Assembly (NCBI GenBank): GCA_012064385.1
Contig: QRDG01000414.1
Coordinates: 1,244,147 to 1,308,146 of the forward strand
Direction: 5' to 3'
DNA: 64,000 nucleotides
From: Puccinellia tenuiflora
Lineage: Eukaryota; Streptophyta; Magnoliopsida; Poales; Poaceae
Shown here: in pieces, positions 11,633-23,200 of the stretch
Layout of the letters: each line of letters begins with the position of its first letter
How positions within the stretch are numbered: position 1 is the first letter of the stretch
Translations under genes and position numbers: made by a program
Notes under the pieces: generated by a model
What the model was told of the DNA's origin: nothing
What the model saw: the letters and a program-made list of their open reading frames with translations, nothing else
Databases searched by the model: none

Positions 11633-13381
11633 TCTCCACTACCTATAAAAGAGCAAACTTGGCAGGAAAATTAGATCTTCACCGTCCATGCAAACTCATC
11701 AAACGGCCCATATACAATTGTTCTCCCACCCCTCTTTAAATGCCCTCCCATCACGCATGTCATGTATACACAGAATAATTGCCCCCACACCACGCATTCC
11801 ATATATTGCCCCCACATCACGCCTTCCATATCTCCACAAAACAAAACAAAAAACTCCCCGCGTGATTGACGACCAACAGGACAACAAAAGGACGAGCAGC
11901 AAGACCGCACACACGACGCCGACGAACAGGACGGCCGCTCACAGGCTTCCCATCTGAGTTCCATGCTGCCCGTCCCGACCACGACCAACACGACGACACA
12001 CACGACGCCGACGAGCAAGCGGAACACGCAGAAGACGCCGACGAGCAGGCGGAACACGCAGAGGACGCCGACGAGCAGGCGGAACACGCAGAGGACGCCG
12101 ACAAGCAGGACGACTTCTCCCAGGCTGGGCCCACTGCCTCGGCCACGCCCTTGCATTGCCGCTCCAGCAACGCACCAGGTCGGGTGGTGATCATGTCCAA
12201 TCCACCATGCCAACGTCCTGCAACATCGGTTCCGCGGAACGAAAATTCAGGTTAGAACACAATATTTATAAATCTAATGCAAATTTGAACACCTGATTTA
12301 CATATTCAAATTTCCATTCAGCACAACCTGTACGAGGTGCTGCTCTTGGAGACATTACAAACATAAATACTCAGTTGTCCAGTTTAACTCAAGGTACTTT
12401 ACAGCTTCAGACTATTCATAATATATGTTTTACTGGACACAACTTATTTTCAGTATTTAGATTAGATTGATCTGTTTCTATATGCATAATATACACTCTT
12501 TGTAGCTTCAGATTCAGAAAAGTTGAGAACCCACCTGTAGCAGAACAAACACAAGAGCAGGGCCACTGTCGATCAGAAATGTTGAATTTAAATATCAGAA
12601 CAAACAGAAGAATACCTATATAAACTTATTGTGTAGCTAAGATACTTGTAGCAGAACAAACTATGCTAAACTATCATACAGAAAAGTAATATGTTGCATC
12701 GATATTTTTATCTGCAGTACCGCTGCGACCCGCTTTAGGAGATATTACAAATGCATGCTTCCGTCGTTCAGATTCAACACAAGGTAAGTTACGACTCCAT
12801 TTGTGTTGGCTATTTCATGTCCACATGATTACAATTATATGTTTTTATTTATTCAATGCAAACATTCATCACTGCAGACGATTTAAAAAAACGTTGCAGA
12901 GAACGATACGCAAGTATGGACCCTGAAAAGAAAGAGGCATATCTGAAAAAGAGGCATGAGAGCTATCATAAACGAAAGGCTCTTGCCACTCAATCTAATC
13001 TAGAAGTTGTTCAGGATATTGTGCCCGTAGTCTTGCCTATGGATTCTTTCCCAGCCACACCTCAGATTACAAATGTCAGTATCCAATTGGCTCAGTCTCC
13101 TATGGAATTTTTTCATAAAGCGGGCACCCAATTGTTTCGGACTCCTATGGATAATTTTCAAGGTGCTGTAACCCGAATGTATCAGTCTCGGATGGGTGAT
13201 TCTACAATGGATATCATTTCTCAAAAAAAGGGTAACCAATTTGTTCAGTCTCCAATGTATGCTTCTCAAATTTCTTATTCTGGGCGGAATTTGCTTCCAG
13301 ATTTCCAGCATGTAATGGGGAGCCCAGGTCAACATTCTTTGTTGGTTTTCATTAAGTATTATCTACCCATAAACTATTGTA
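11633..13381 (+). repeat. array unit 6 (type B)
   Basis: Inferred exons are 12193-12250, 12322-12393, 12718-12783 and 12878-13327. It has the same diagnostic states as unit 3 (DDLKK, RHESY, DSFP, SLLVFIK). Confidence 0.85.
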
Positions 13382-15130
13382 TCTCCACTACCTATAAAAG
13401 AGCAAACTTGGCAGGAAAATTAGATCTTCACCGTCCATGCAAACTCATCAAACGGCCCATATACAATTGTTCTCCCACCCCTCTTTAAATGCCCTCCCAT
13501 CACGCATGTCATGTATACACAGAATAATTGCCCCCACACCACGCATTCCATATATTGCCCCCACATCACGCCTTCCATATCTCCACAAAACAAAACAAAA
13601 AACTCCCCGCGTGATTGACGACCAACAGGACAACAAAAGGACGAGCAGCAAGACCGCACACACGACGCCGACGAACAGGACGGCCGCTCACAGGCTTCCC
13701 ATCTGAGTTCCATGCTGCCCGTCCCGACCACGACCAACACGACGACACACACGACGCCGACGAGCAAGCGGAACACGCAGAAGACGCCGACGAGCAGGCG
13801 GAACACGCAGAGGACGCCGACGAGCAGGCGGAACACGCAGAGGACGCCGACAAGCAGGACGACTTCTCCCAGGCTGGGCCCACTGCCTCGGCCACGCCCT
13901 TGCATTGCCGCTCCAGCAACGCACCAGGTCGGGTGGTGATCATGTCCAATCCACCATGCCAACGTCCTGCAACATCGGTTCCGCGGAACGAAAATTCAGG
14001 TTAGAACACAATATTTATAAATCTAATGCAAATTTGAACACCTGATTTACATATTCAAATTTCCATTCAGCACAACCTGTACGAGGTGCTGCTCTTGGAG
14101 ACATTACAAACATAAATACTCAGTTGTCCAGTTTAACTCAAGGTACTTTACAGCTTCAGACTATTCATAATATATGTTTTACTGGACACAACTTATTTTC
14201 AGTATTTAGATTAGATTGATCTGTTTCTATATGCATAATATACACTCTTTGTAGCTTCAGATTCAGAAAAGTTGAGAACCCACCTGTAGCAGAACAAACA
14301 CAAGAGCAGGGCCACTGTCGATCAGAAATGTTGAATTTAAATATCAGAACAAACAGAAGAATACCTATATAAACTTATTGTGTAGCTAAGATACTTGTAG
14401 CAGAACAAACTATGCTAAACTATCATACAGAAAAGTAATATGTTGCATCGATATTTTTATCTGCAGTACCGCTGCGACCCGCTTTAGGAGATATTACAAA
14501 TGCATGCTTCCGTCGTTCAGATTCAACACAAGGTAAGTTACGACTCCATTTGTGTTGGCTATTTCATGTCCACATGATTACAATTATATGTTTTTATTTA
14601 TTCAATGCAAACATTCATCACTGCAGACGATTCAAAAAAACGTTGCAGAGAACGATACGCAAGTATGGACCCTGAAAAGAAAGAGGCATATCTGAAAAAG
14701 AGGCGTGAGAGCTATCATAAACGAAAGGCTCTTGCCACTCAATCTAATCTAGAAGTTGTTCAGGATATTGTGCCCGTAGTCTTGCCTATGGATTCTTCCC
14801 CAGCCACACCTCAGATTACAAATGTCAGTATCCAATTGGCTCAGTCTCCTATGGAATTTTTTCATAAAGCGGGCACCCAATTGTTTCGGACTCCTATGGA
14901 TAATTTTCAAGGTGCTGTAACCCGAATGTATCAGTCTCGGACGGGTGATTCTACAATGGATATCATTTCTCAAAAAAAGGGTAACCAATTTGTTCAGTCT
15001 CCAATGTATGCTTCTCAAATTTCTTATTCTGGGCGGAATTTGCTTCCAGATTTCCAGCATGTAATGGGGAGCCCAGGTCAACATTCTTTCTTGGTTTCCA
15101 TTAAGTATTATCTACCCATAAACTATTGTA
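13382..15130 (+). repeat. array unit 7 (type C)
   Basis: Inferred exons are 13942-13999, 14071-14142, 14467-14532 and 14627-15076. It has the same diagnostic states as unit 4 (GCAAATTTG, RRESY, SRTG). It is the last unit with an intact exon 4. Confidence 0.85.
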
Positions 15131-16880
15131 TCTCCACTACCTATAAAAGAGCAAACTTGGCAGGAAAATTAGATCTTCACCGTCCATGCAAACTCATCAA
15201 ACGGCCCATATACAATTGTTCTCCCACCCCTCTTTAAATGCCCTCCCATCACGCATGTCATGTATACACAGAATAATTGCCCCCACACCACGCATTCCAT
15301 ATATTGCCCCCACATCACGCCTTCCATATCTCCACAAAACAAAACAAAAAACTCCCCGCGTGATTGACGACCAACAGGACAACAAAAGGACGAGCAGCAA
15401 GACCGCACACACGACGCCGACGAACAGGACGGCCGCTCACAGGCTTCCCATCTGAGTTCCATGCTGCCCGTCCCAACCACGACCAACACGACGACACACA
15501 CGACGCCGACGAGCAAGCGGAACACGCAGAAGACGCCGACGAGCAGGCGGAACACGCAGAGGACGCCGACGAGCAGGCGGAACACGCAGAGGACGCCGAC
15601 AAGCAGGACGACTTCTCCCAGGCTGGGCCCACTGCCTCGGCCACGCCCTTGCATTGCCGCTCCAGCAACGCACCAGGTCGGGTGGTGATCATGTCCAATC
15701 CACCATGCCAACGTCCTGCAACATCGGTTCCGCGGAACGAAAATTCAGGTTAGAACACAATATTTATAAATCTAATGCGAATTTGAACACCTGATTTACA
15801 TATTCAAATTTCCATTCAGCACAACCTGTACGAGGTGCTGCTCTTGGAGACATTACAAACATAAATACTCAGTTGTCCAGTTTAACTCAAGGTACTTTAC
15901 AGCTTCAGACTATTCATAATATATGTTTTACTGGACACAACTTATTTTCAGTATTTAGATTAGATTGATCTGTTTCTATATGCATAATATACACTCTTTG
16001 TAGCTTCAGATTCAGAAAAGTTGAGAACCCACCTGTAGCAGAACAAACACAAGAGCAGGGCCACTGTCGATCAGAAATGTTGAATTTAAATATCAGAACA
16101 AACAGAAGAATACCTATATAAACTTATTGTGTAGCTAAGATACTTGTAGCAGAACAAACTATGCTAAACTATCATACAGAAAAGTAATATGTTGCATCGA
16201 TATTTTTATCTGCAGTACCGCTGCGACCCGCTTTAGGAGATATTACAAATGCATGCTTCCGTCGTTCAGATTCAACACAAGGTAAGTTACGACTCCATTT
16301 GTGTTGGCTATTTCATGTCCACATGATTACAATTATATGTTTTTATTTATTCAATGCAAACATTCATCACTGCAGACGATTCAAAAAAACGTTGCAGAGA
16401 ACGATACGCAAGTATGGACCCTGAAAAGAAAGAGGCATATCTGAAAAAGAGGCGTGAGAGCTATCATAAACGAAAGGCTCTTGCCACTCAATCTAATCTA
16501 GAAGTTGTTCAGGATATTGTGCCCGTAGTCTTGCCTATGGATTCTTCCCCAGCCACACCTCAGATTACAAATGTCAGTATCCAATTGGCTCAGTCTCCTA
16601 TGGAATTTTTTTCATAAAGCGGGCACCCAATTGTTTCGGACTCCTATGGATAATTTTCAAGGTGCTGTAACCCGAATGTATCAGTCTCGGACGGGTGATT
16701 CTACAATGGATATCATTTCTCAAAAAAAGGGTAACCAATTTGTTCAGTCTCCAATGTATGCTTCTCAAATTTCTTATTCTGGGCGGAATTTGCTTCCAGA
16801 TTTCCAGCATGTAATGGGGAGCCCAGGTCAACATTCTTTCTTGGTTTCCATTAAGTATTATCTACCCATAAACTATTGTA
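15131..16880 (+). repeat. array unit 8 (fused to gene body, frameshifted)
   Basis: Inferred exons are 15691-15748, 15820-15891, 16216-16281 and 16376-16826. One extra T in the homopolymer after ATGGAA (near 16605-16612) shifts exon 4 and gives a stop at 16615-16617. A private G-to-A near 15475 changes Asp to Asn in the upstream frame. The unit continues without a break into intron 4 and exon 5 of the Rep-helicase gene. Confidence 0.85.
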
Positions 16881-16920
16881 TGATTAATATTTTATAATTT
16901 GTTATCTTGCATGTCATCAG

Positions 16921-19346
16921 TCCAACATTCCCAAGCAAACGTTGGGAAAGCAGGGAGTATGCAACAAAGCAATTCCGAAGCAAAAGTAATGCGTGAACGA
17001 GCTCGGTACTATTCAATGAGTCCTGACCAAGTAGAAACACTACGACAAAATAAAAAAAATTACTACCTCAAAAAGAAGAATAGTGCTGGAGCCTCCGACA
17101 CAAGCAATGTTGAAACAGAATCAACACGATCCCATTTGGGGTGTGGTAGCGAGAAAATGATTCATGCAACCATTGGTATATTTGACATATTATGTATTTT
17201 GGTGTTCCAAAAACCAATGCTTTATTTTGGTTTATGCTAATAATAAACATGAATGTTGCACAGAAGCAGTTGGTACCATGATTATGCAAGACAATGCAGT
17301 GCCGCTCACACAACTATCAGTGGTTAAAAACCACGAACGCGGTAGATTCATCAAAACACATATCCCACATTGCACTGATGAAAATCAGGGTTAGTTCCGC
17401 GATTATGGTACCCACTTGGTTCATACCTTCAATTCAGAAATGGCATTTACTCATTTTGCCAAATAATGTTATCAGGTAACAACCACGGCGAAGATGCATA
17501 TGGACTACTCGAGCCCGATGTCAACACGAAAAACATTGATGGTATGCATAATAAATCTAAAGTTTCATGCCCCCCATTCACGAGAGCTTTTGCATGATTT
17601 AATATCTTTGCTAATAGATTGCTTGGGAGACGGGAACCTAGGAGAAGAAGATGGATACGGTGAGCCTGATGAAGAAGCCAGGATGTTCGCCCAACAAGGT
17701 AAATTGTTGCTACCATGAATTATCAATAGTAAATAATATATTATAGGGTTGTCTGTGTAAAAAGTTTAATTAATGGACCTGTCTTTCCAGATGTTGATTT
17801 TGAATCCTACAGAGTTGAACGACACCATGTAGACAGAACTCCCACAAGTGATCCTCATGACAGGGTTTACATGAACCTGCCGAAAAAGCACCATGTCCTA
17901 AAAAAAGTGTCCGACTGCCGCCACTGTGGAGCACTACGGTTTCCATACGAGGGCCCTGCATTTTGTTGCAGAAAGGGGAAAGTGAGTGTAGTTACTCCAG
18001 AGGTTCCGGAAGAGTTGAAACGGTTGTTTACAAGTCAAGAGGATGAGGATGCTAAATATTTTAGAGATAATATACGGTATTTCAACTCCCACTTCTCATT
18101 CACAAGTCTTGGAGTCACCCTTGATCGTCGAGTCAGCACTGCGGCACGAACCGGCGTATATACATTTCGTGCATGTGGGGGATTGTATCACGCTCTTGAT
18201 GAACTGGTGGCTGCTGATAATGGGCCTCGACATTTGCAGCTCTATATTTATGACACAGATGAAAACTTGTCACACAGGGTTAAGAGGTCTCCAAATCTTC
18301 GCATAGATCTCATACGGAAGATTCTGGCTATATTAGAGCATAACCCTTATGCTCAAGTCTTGAAGAGCCTTGGTGATGTTCCAAATCTAGATGAATATCG
18401 AAACTCACTAAACACAGATATCAAACTTGATCAAAGAAGGTACAATGCTCCAACTACTTCTCAGGTGGCAGCAATATGGGTTGAAGGGAGTGACCCACAA
18501 AATTGCTTTGATAGGAGTGTTGTCGTGTATGGAAAAGGCGACCGTCCCCTATATATTAGAGCATACTATGGCTGCTATGAGCCTCTGTCATATCCGTTAT
18601 TCTTTCCACGTGGGGAGACCGGTTGGAATCGATGGATGCCATACACTGATCCCCCTGATGACATAACCCAAGATTCAGTGGATAATTCTGCACGACAAGC
18701 AAACCAAGCATCTGATTTTCCAACAGGTATGGTGTTCATTATTGATTTATATAGTTACCAATTAATTTAAAACTTATCCATTCATCCGTCTTTCAGGTGA
18801 TAATATTACTACAGAAGAAGTTGGTCATACCACAGGACATGACGACCAGACAGCAAATTTACCTACATGTATTGGTCGTCATTGTTATTTTTGAACTGCA
18901 ATATGAATCTTTTTTAAAACTTAGACAATCATCTGTCTTTCAGGTGATAACATTACTAGAGAGCAAGTTGTTCCTACCGCACAACATGAAGACCAGGCAG
19001 TAGATTTATCTACAGGTATTGGTCGTCATCGCTATTTTTGAACTGCAATATGATTCCATCGTACCAATATTTTTTCTATCAATTTGTAGATAACCACAAG
19101 GATAACCCAGATGAGGATTTTGGTGACAATGAGATGAATGCAACACAATCTAGGAAATTTGTTAGCGCGAGGGAGTACTATTGCTTCAAATTGCAGGTCC
19201 GGAAGAAGCTTTTTAACATCATTTTGTTTGGGGGTCGTCTTTTCCAACAGTGGGCTGTTGACATGTATATAAAGATTGAGACAATGAGACTTGACTGGTA
19301 CTCAAAGCCAGAAAATCAAAAGGTCATACGCGCTGACCTCTACCAG
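16921..19346 (+). CDS. Helitron Rep-helicase gene, exons 5-12 (N-terminal half)
   Basis: Exons inferred from GT-AG borders plus frame are 16921-17175, 17264-17389, 17476-17541, 17618-17698, 17791-18726, 18797-18868, 18944-19015 and 19090-19346. Introns 1 to 11 are all phase 1; the intron after 19346 is phase 0. Exon 5 repeats a basic motif of exon 4 (RERARYYSMSP against RERYASMDP), a common feature of plant Helitron N termini. Exon 9 (17791-18726) holds the conserved Helitron N-terminal region: a CRHCGALRF / CC zinc-ribbon-like cluster near 17910-17975, then the block containing FTSLGV, YTFRACGG and the LFFPRGETGW segment. The frame is open throughout. The matching N-terminal exons are supplied by the tandem array. 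Confidence 0.75.
18797..19086 (+). repeat. tandemly duplicated exon-intron pair (exons 10 and 11)
   Basis: Exon 10 (18797-18868, starting GTGATAATATTACTA) and exon 11 (18944-19015, starting GTGATAACATTACTA) are diverged copies. The intron following each begins GTATTGGTCGTCAT and contains TTTTTGAACTGCAATATGA. The unit is 147 bases. Both copies keep phase-1 borders, so the duplication adds one 24-codon module to the protein without breaking the frame. Confidence 0.75.
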
Positions 19347-19449
19347 GTAACGTGATTGTGTTTTTTCTAATACATTCCATTATAGATGTCACACTCTTTG
19401 CTTAAAACCTTGTATACTAATTGGTGTGAATTATTGGTGCCACATATAG

Positions 19450-19899
19450 GGCCTTGTTGACACAGTCATTGCGGGCGAGTCACGTGGTGATCGGATTGGC
19501 AAGAGAATCGTGCTTCCGCGTACGTTTCCTGGTGGTGACCGTGACATGCAGCGGAGGTTTCTAGATGCGATGACAATAGTTCAGCGGTGGGGTAAACCGG
19601 ATTATTTTATCACGATGACATGCAACCCATACTGGGAAGAGATAACTAGAGAATTGTTGCCTGGACAGTTGCCACAAGACCGCACAGACCTTCTGACAAG
19701 AGTATACAGAGCTAAACAACGACATATGATGGACTTACTGACTAAGGGTAAGCATTTCGGAGAAGTAGCGGCCTATGTACATGTCACAGAGTTTCAGAAA
19801 CGAGGTCTCCCGCATGAGCATATACTTCTAATCATGAAAGCAAACAGCAAGTTAAGGACTCCAGATGACTATGATCGGGTGATATCTGCAGAGTTACCC
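19450..19899 (+). pseudogene. Helitron Rep (HUH) domain, 5' part, cut by Copia
   Basis: Exon 13 begins at an AG acceptor (phase 0) and encodes the Helitron_like_N / Rep region. The segments MLPRTFPGGDRDMQRRFLDA and YFITMTCNPYWEEI are followed by the histidine pair of the HUH motif in GLPHEHILLIM (codons at 19811-19813 and 19817-19819). The HUH histidines bind the metal of the single-strand nuclease that starts rolling-circle transposition. The exon is interrupted after TACCC (19895-19899) by the Copia element. Translation would run from the break into the LTR and stop soon after. The rest of the domain resumes at 25077 in the same frame. Confidence 0.85.
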
Positions 19900-20187
19900 T
19901 GTGAGAGTAATCCTTGCTTAGGATATATCTAGTATGTTCTAGTAGTACTATTCTTACATAGCCTTAGGCAGTAAGCTAGAGTAGAGAGCTATAGAAGGCT
20001 GTAGAGCTTTGTCATCCTGGTTAACAGTAGAATACTCTAGAAGGCTAGCTGTAGAAACCTAGCTGTAGAAACTTGTAGAAGGTCTGTAGTGACCAACCTT
20101 GTATCCTATATATATGGCCCTATGTAATACAAGAGAGAAGCTTATGCAGCAATAGAGAACACCTTCCCACATAGCCTAACTCTAACA
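19900..20187 (+). repeat. 5' LTR of the Copia element
   Basis: The LTR is 288 bases, TG...CA bounded. It holds a TATA-like CCTATATATATGG near 20105-20117, and short internal repeats (AGCTGTAGAAAC twice, around 20047-20070). Transcription should begin downstream of the TATA-like box. Confidence 0.95.
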
Positions 20188-20277
20188 TTTGGTATCAGAG
20201 CCTGGTTAGGAGAGACCCAGGTTAGGAGAGAGCCAAGTTAGGAGAGGAACAGCCAAGCTAGGAGAGGATCCTGAGAG

Positions 20278-23200
20278 ATGTCAGCTCCAGTTCAGCAGGG
20301 TGTTTCCCGCAGTCCGTTTCGCCAGCCACGGCGCCATTCCCCTTCACCCCCACCGAGACGACCGCGCCACCGCGAGGCTGGAAGGCGCGAGGTCGTGGTT
20401 GAGCGTGTCGTGAAGGAAGTTGGCGGTGGCAATTACCCGACGCTGACGCGGTCGAACTACACTGAATGGAGCCTCCTCATGAAGGTGAAGCTGCAGGCTC
20501 GGGGCATTTGGGATGCGATCGAGCTCGGTGCCAACGACTACCAAGAAGATCGAATGGCGCTGGAGGCCATCTTGCAGGCGGTGCCACCGGAAATGATACC
20601 TGGTCTCGCTGTCAAGCGGACAGCAAAGGAGGCGTGGGAGGCGATTCGAGCCATGCGTGTTGGCTCAGATCGCGTACGGAAGGGCAAGGTGCAGCAGCTG
20701 AAGAAGGAATTTGAGATGATCTCGTTCCGCGACGGGGAGTCCGTTGATGATTTCGCACTGCGCCTCACCAACCTCGTCACAAATCTCGCCACGCTCGGAG
20801 CACCTATCGACGAAACTCAAGTCATCGAGAAATTCTTGCGGGTTGTGCCACCTAGGCTCTCGCAGATTGCCCTGGCAATCGAGACCCTCCTCGACACTTC
20901 TGAGATGTCATTGGAGGAGGTCACCGGTCGGCTGAAGGCAGCGGAGGATCGTCTTGAGTCACCGGAGCCGCTGCGTGAGCAGGGCAAGCTCCTGCTCACC
21001 GAGGAGCAGTGGCTAGAAAAGATGAAGGAGCGCCGAGGAGGCAGCTCCTCCAGGCCTGCACGTGGTGGCGCACAGCAGCGACGACGACCACCACATAAGA
21101 AGGGTGGAGAAGGCGGCAACGATCGTGCAGCCACTAGAGACGGACCACGCAACGACACATGCCGCAACTGTGGCCGTCGTGGCCATTGGGCGAAGGACTG
21201 CTGGCAGCCTAGGAGAAATGGGAACATGGCATTCTTGGCCCAAGCAGAGGAAGATGATGAGCCTGCTCTCCTCATGGCGCAGGTCTGTGACATTCCTGCC
21301 CCAGCCATGAAGGAGCAGCAAAGTGACATTCCTGCCCCAGCCATGAAGGAGCAGCAGGAGCAGCAAAGCAACACTCCTGCCCCAGCCATGAATGTGCAGG
21401 AAAGTGACGCTCCAGCCCTAGCTTTGGTGGTGCAGCAGCACAACATCGCTTCAACCCCAGCCATAGTGGTGAAGGACATCACTGCTACAGCTCCAGAGCA
21501 TGCCCCACTTCACATCGACGAACCAAAGGCAAAAGCCTACCTCGGGACAAGCAGTGATGATGAGTGTATGGAGGGCTGGTACCTTGACACCGGTGCCACA
21601 AATCACATGACGGGCCGCGTCGACGCCTTCGCTGAAATTGACCGTACGGTCACCGGTACCATAAAATTCGGAGACGGCTCACTCGTTGAGATCAAGGGCG
21701 TCGACACCATCATCTTCGCCGGCAGAAACGGCGAACACAAGGCTCTTGGCGGCGTCTACTACATCCCAAGGTTGAAGAACTCGATTATCAGCATTGGTCA
21801 GCTCGACGAGAGTGATGCATGCGTGTTGATCAGGAGAGGTGTGCTTCGCATATGGGACCAGCGAGGGCGCCTCCTTGTTCGGGTACAGCGCAGCCGGAAT
21901 CGCCTCTACCTCCTCCATCTTGAGGTTGCCCGACCAATTTGTCTCTCAGCCCACCGTGGTGATATTGCTTGGCGCTGGCATGAGCGATTTGGGCATCTCA
22001 ACTTTGATGCTTTGGAGAAGATGGGACGCCTCGACATGGCACGTGGGCTGCCACGACTGGAGCATGTGGAGCAGTTCTGCGACACATGTGTCATCACCAA
22101 GCATCGTCGCAGAGCATTCCCTCAGCAAGCAAGGTACCGTGCACAGGAACTACTTGAGCTCGTTCATGGTGATCTTTGTGGTCCTATTTCGCCGGCGACA
22201 CCAGGAGGCCGGCGCTACTTCTTGCTGTTAGTAGATGACGCCACTCGCTACATGTGGGTGGTACTCCTGGCAGCCAAGAACAATGCAGCGGATGCCATCA
22301 GAAGAGTTCAGGCAGCAGCAGAAACTCAAAGTGGATGCAAGCTGCGGGTGTTCCACACCGACAATGGCGGCGAGTTCACCTCGACGGAGTTTGCTACCTA
22401 TTGTGCTGATGAAGGAATTCAGCGCCACTTCTCTACACCGTACGCCCCGCAGCAAAATGGCGTCGTTGAGAGGCGGAACCAGACGGTGGTGGCCATGGCA
22501 CGTGCTCTGCTGAAACAGAGGGGTATGCCGGCTGAATTTTGGGGGGAGGCAGTGAGTACTGCTGTCTTCCTGCTGAACCGAGCTCCCACCAAATCCCTCA
22601 CCGGAAAGACGCCTTATGAGGCTTGGCATGGACGCAAGCCGGCTGTCCACTACCTTCGCACCTTTGGGTGCTTGGCGTATGTCAAGGAACAAGGGAATCT
22701 ACACAAACTCGATGACTGCAACTCTCCCGCTGTCTTCATCGGCTACGAGGAAGGAGTAAAGGCTTACAAGCTGCTGGACCCAGCAACAAGACGTGTCCGC
22801 ATCGCCCGTGACGTTATCTTCGATGAAGAACGTGGCTGGGATTGGGCAGCAGAAGGCAGCGGATACTCCGGCAGCAACTTTGACATAGAGTACATCATCA
22901 GGGAGCCCAGCCAGGTGTCCAGTTCAGGAGAAGACGGACCCGGGTCGTCGAGACATGGGGCTCAAGGTGCCTCAGCCAGCGCCCCACCATCGCCTCCATC
23001 CGCTCCAGCAACAAGTGTTGCAACTCCAGCAGTAAGTGCCGCAACCCCAGCAACTCCGGAATTTGTCACGCCACTAGTAGATGATGATGATCGACTCGAC
23101 GATGCACATGGCGACACACCAATTCGCTATCGCATGGTCGAGAATCTTATTGGAGAAGAACTAGTCCCTGGGCTTGCACCACGCAACCTCGACTCTGAGC

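Larger units (their letters stand above)
2918..16880 (+). repeat. tandem array: eight copies of the Helitron 5'-terminal unit
   Basis: Eight head-to-tail units start at 2918, 4637, 6386, 8135, 9884, 11633, 13382 and 15131. Six are exactly 1749 bases; unit 1 is 1719 because it has one fewer 30-base minisatellite repeat, and unit 8 is 1750 because of one extra T. Each unit opens with the Helitron 5' terminus TCTCCACTACC and a TATAAAAG box, and contains four exons of the Rep-helicase gene. Each inner junction joins ...ACTATTGTA to TCTCC, while in unit 8 the same ...ACTATTGTA continues into TGATTAAT, the native sequence. The units are nearly identical in sequence. Unit order and copy number could be affected by assembly of such long repeats. 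Confidence 0.95.

Noticed and set aside
20817..21482. 221-aa minus-strand frame
   Set aside because: It is the antisense shadow of the intact Copia polyprotein and its repeated spacer.
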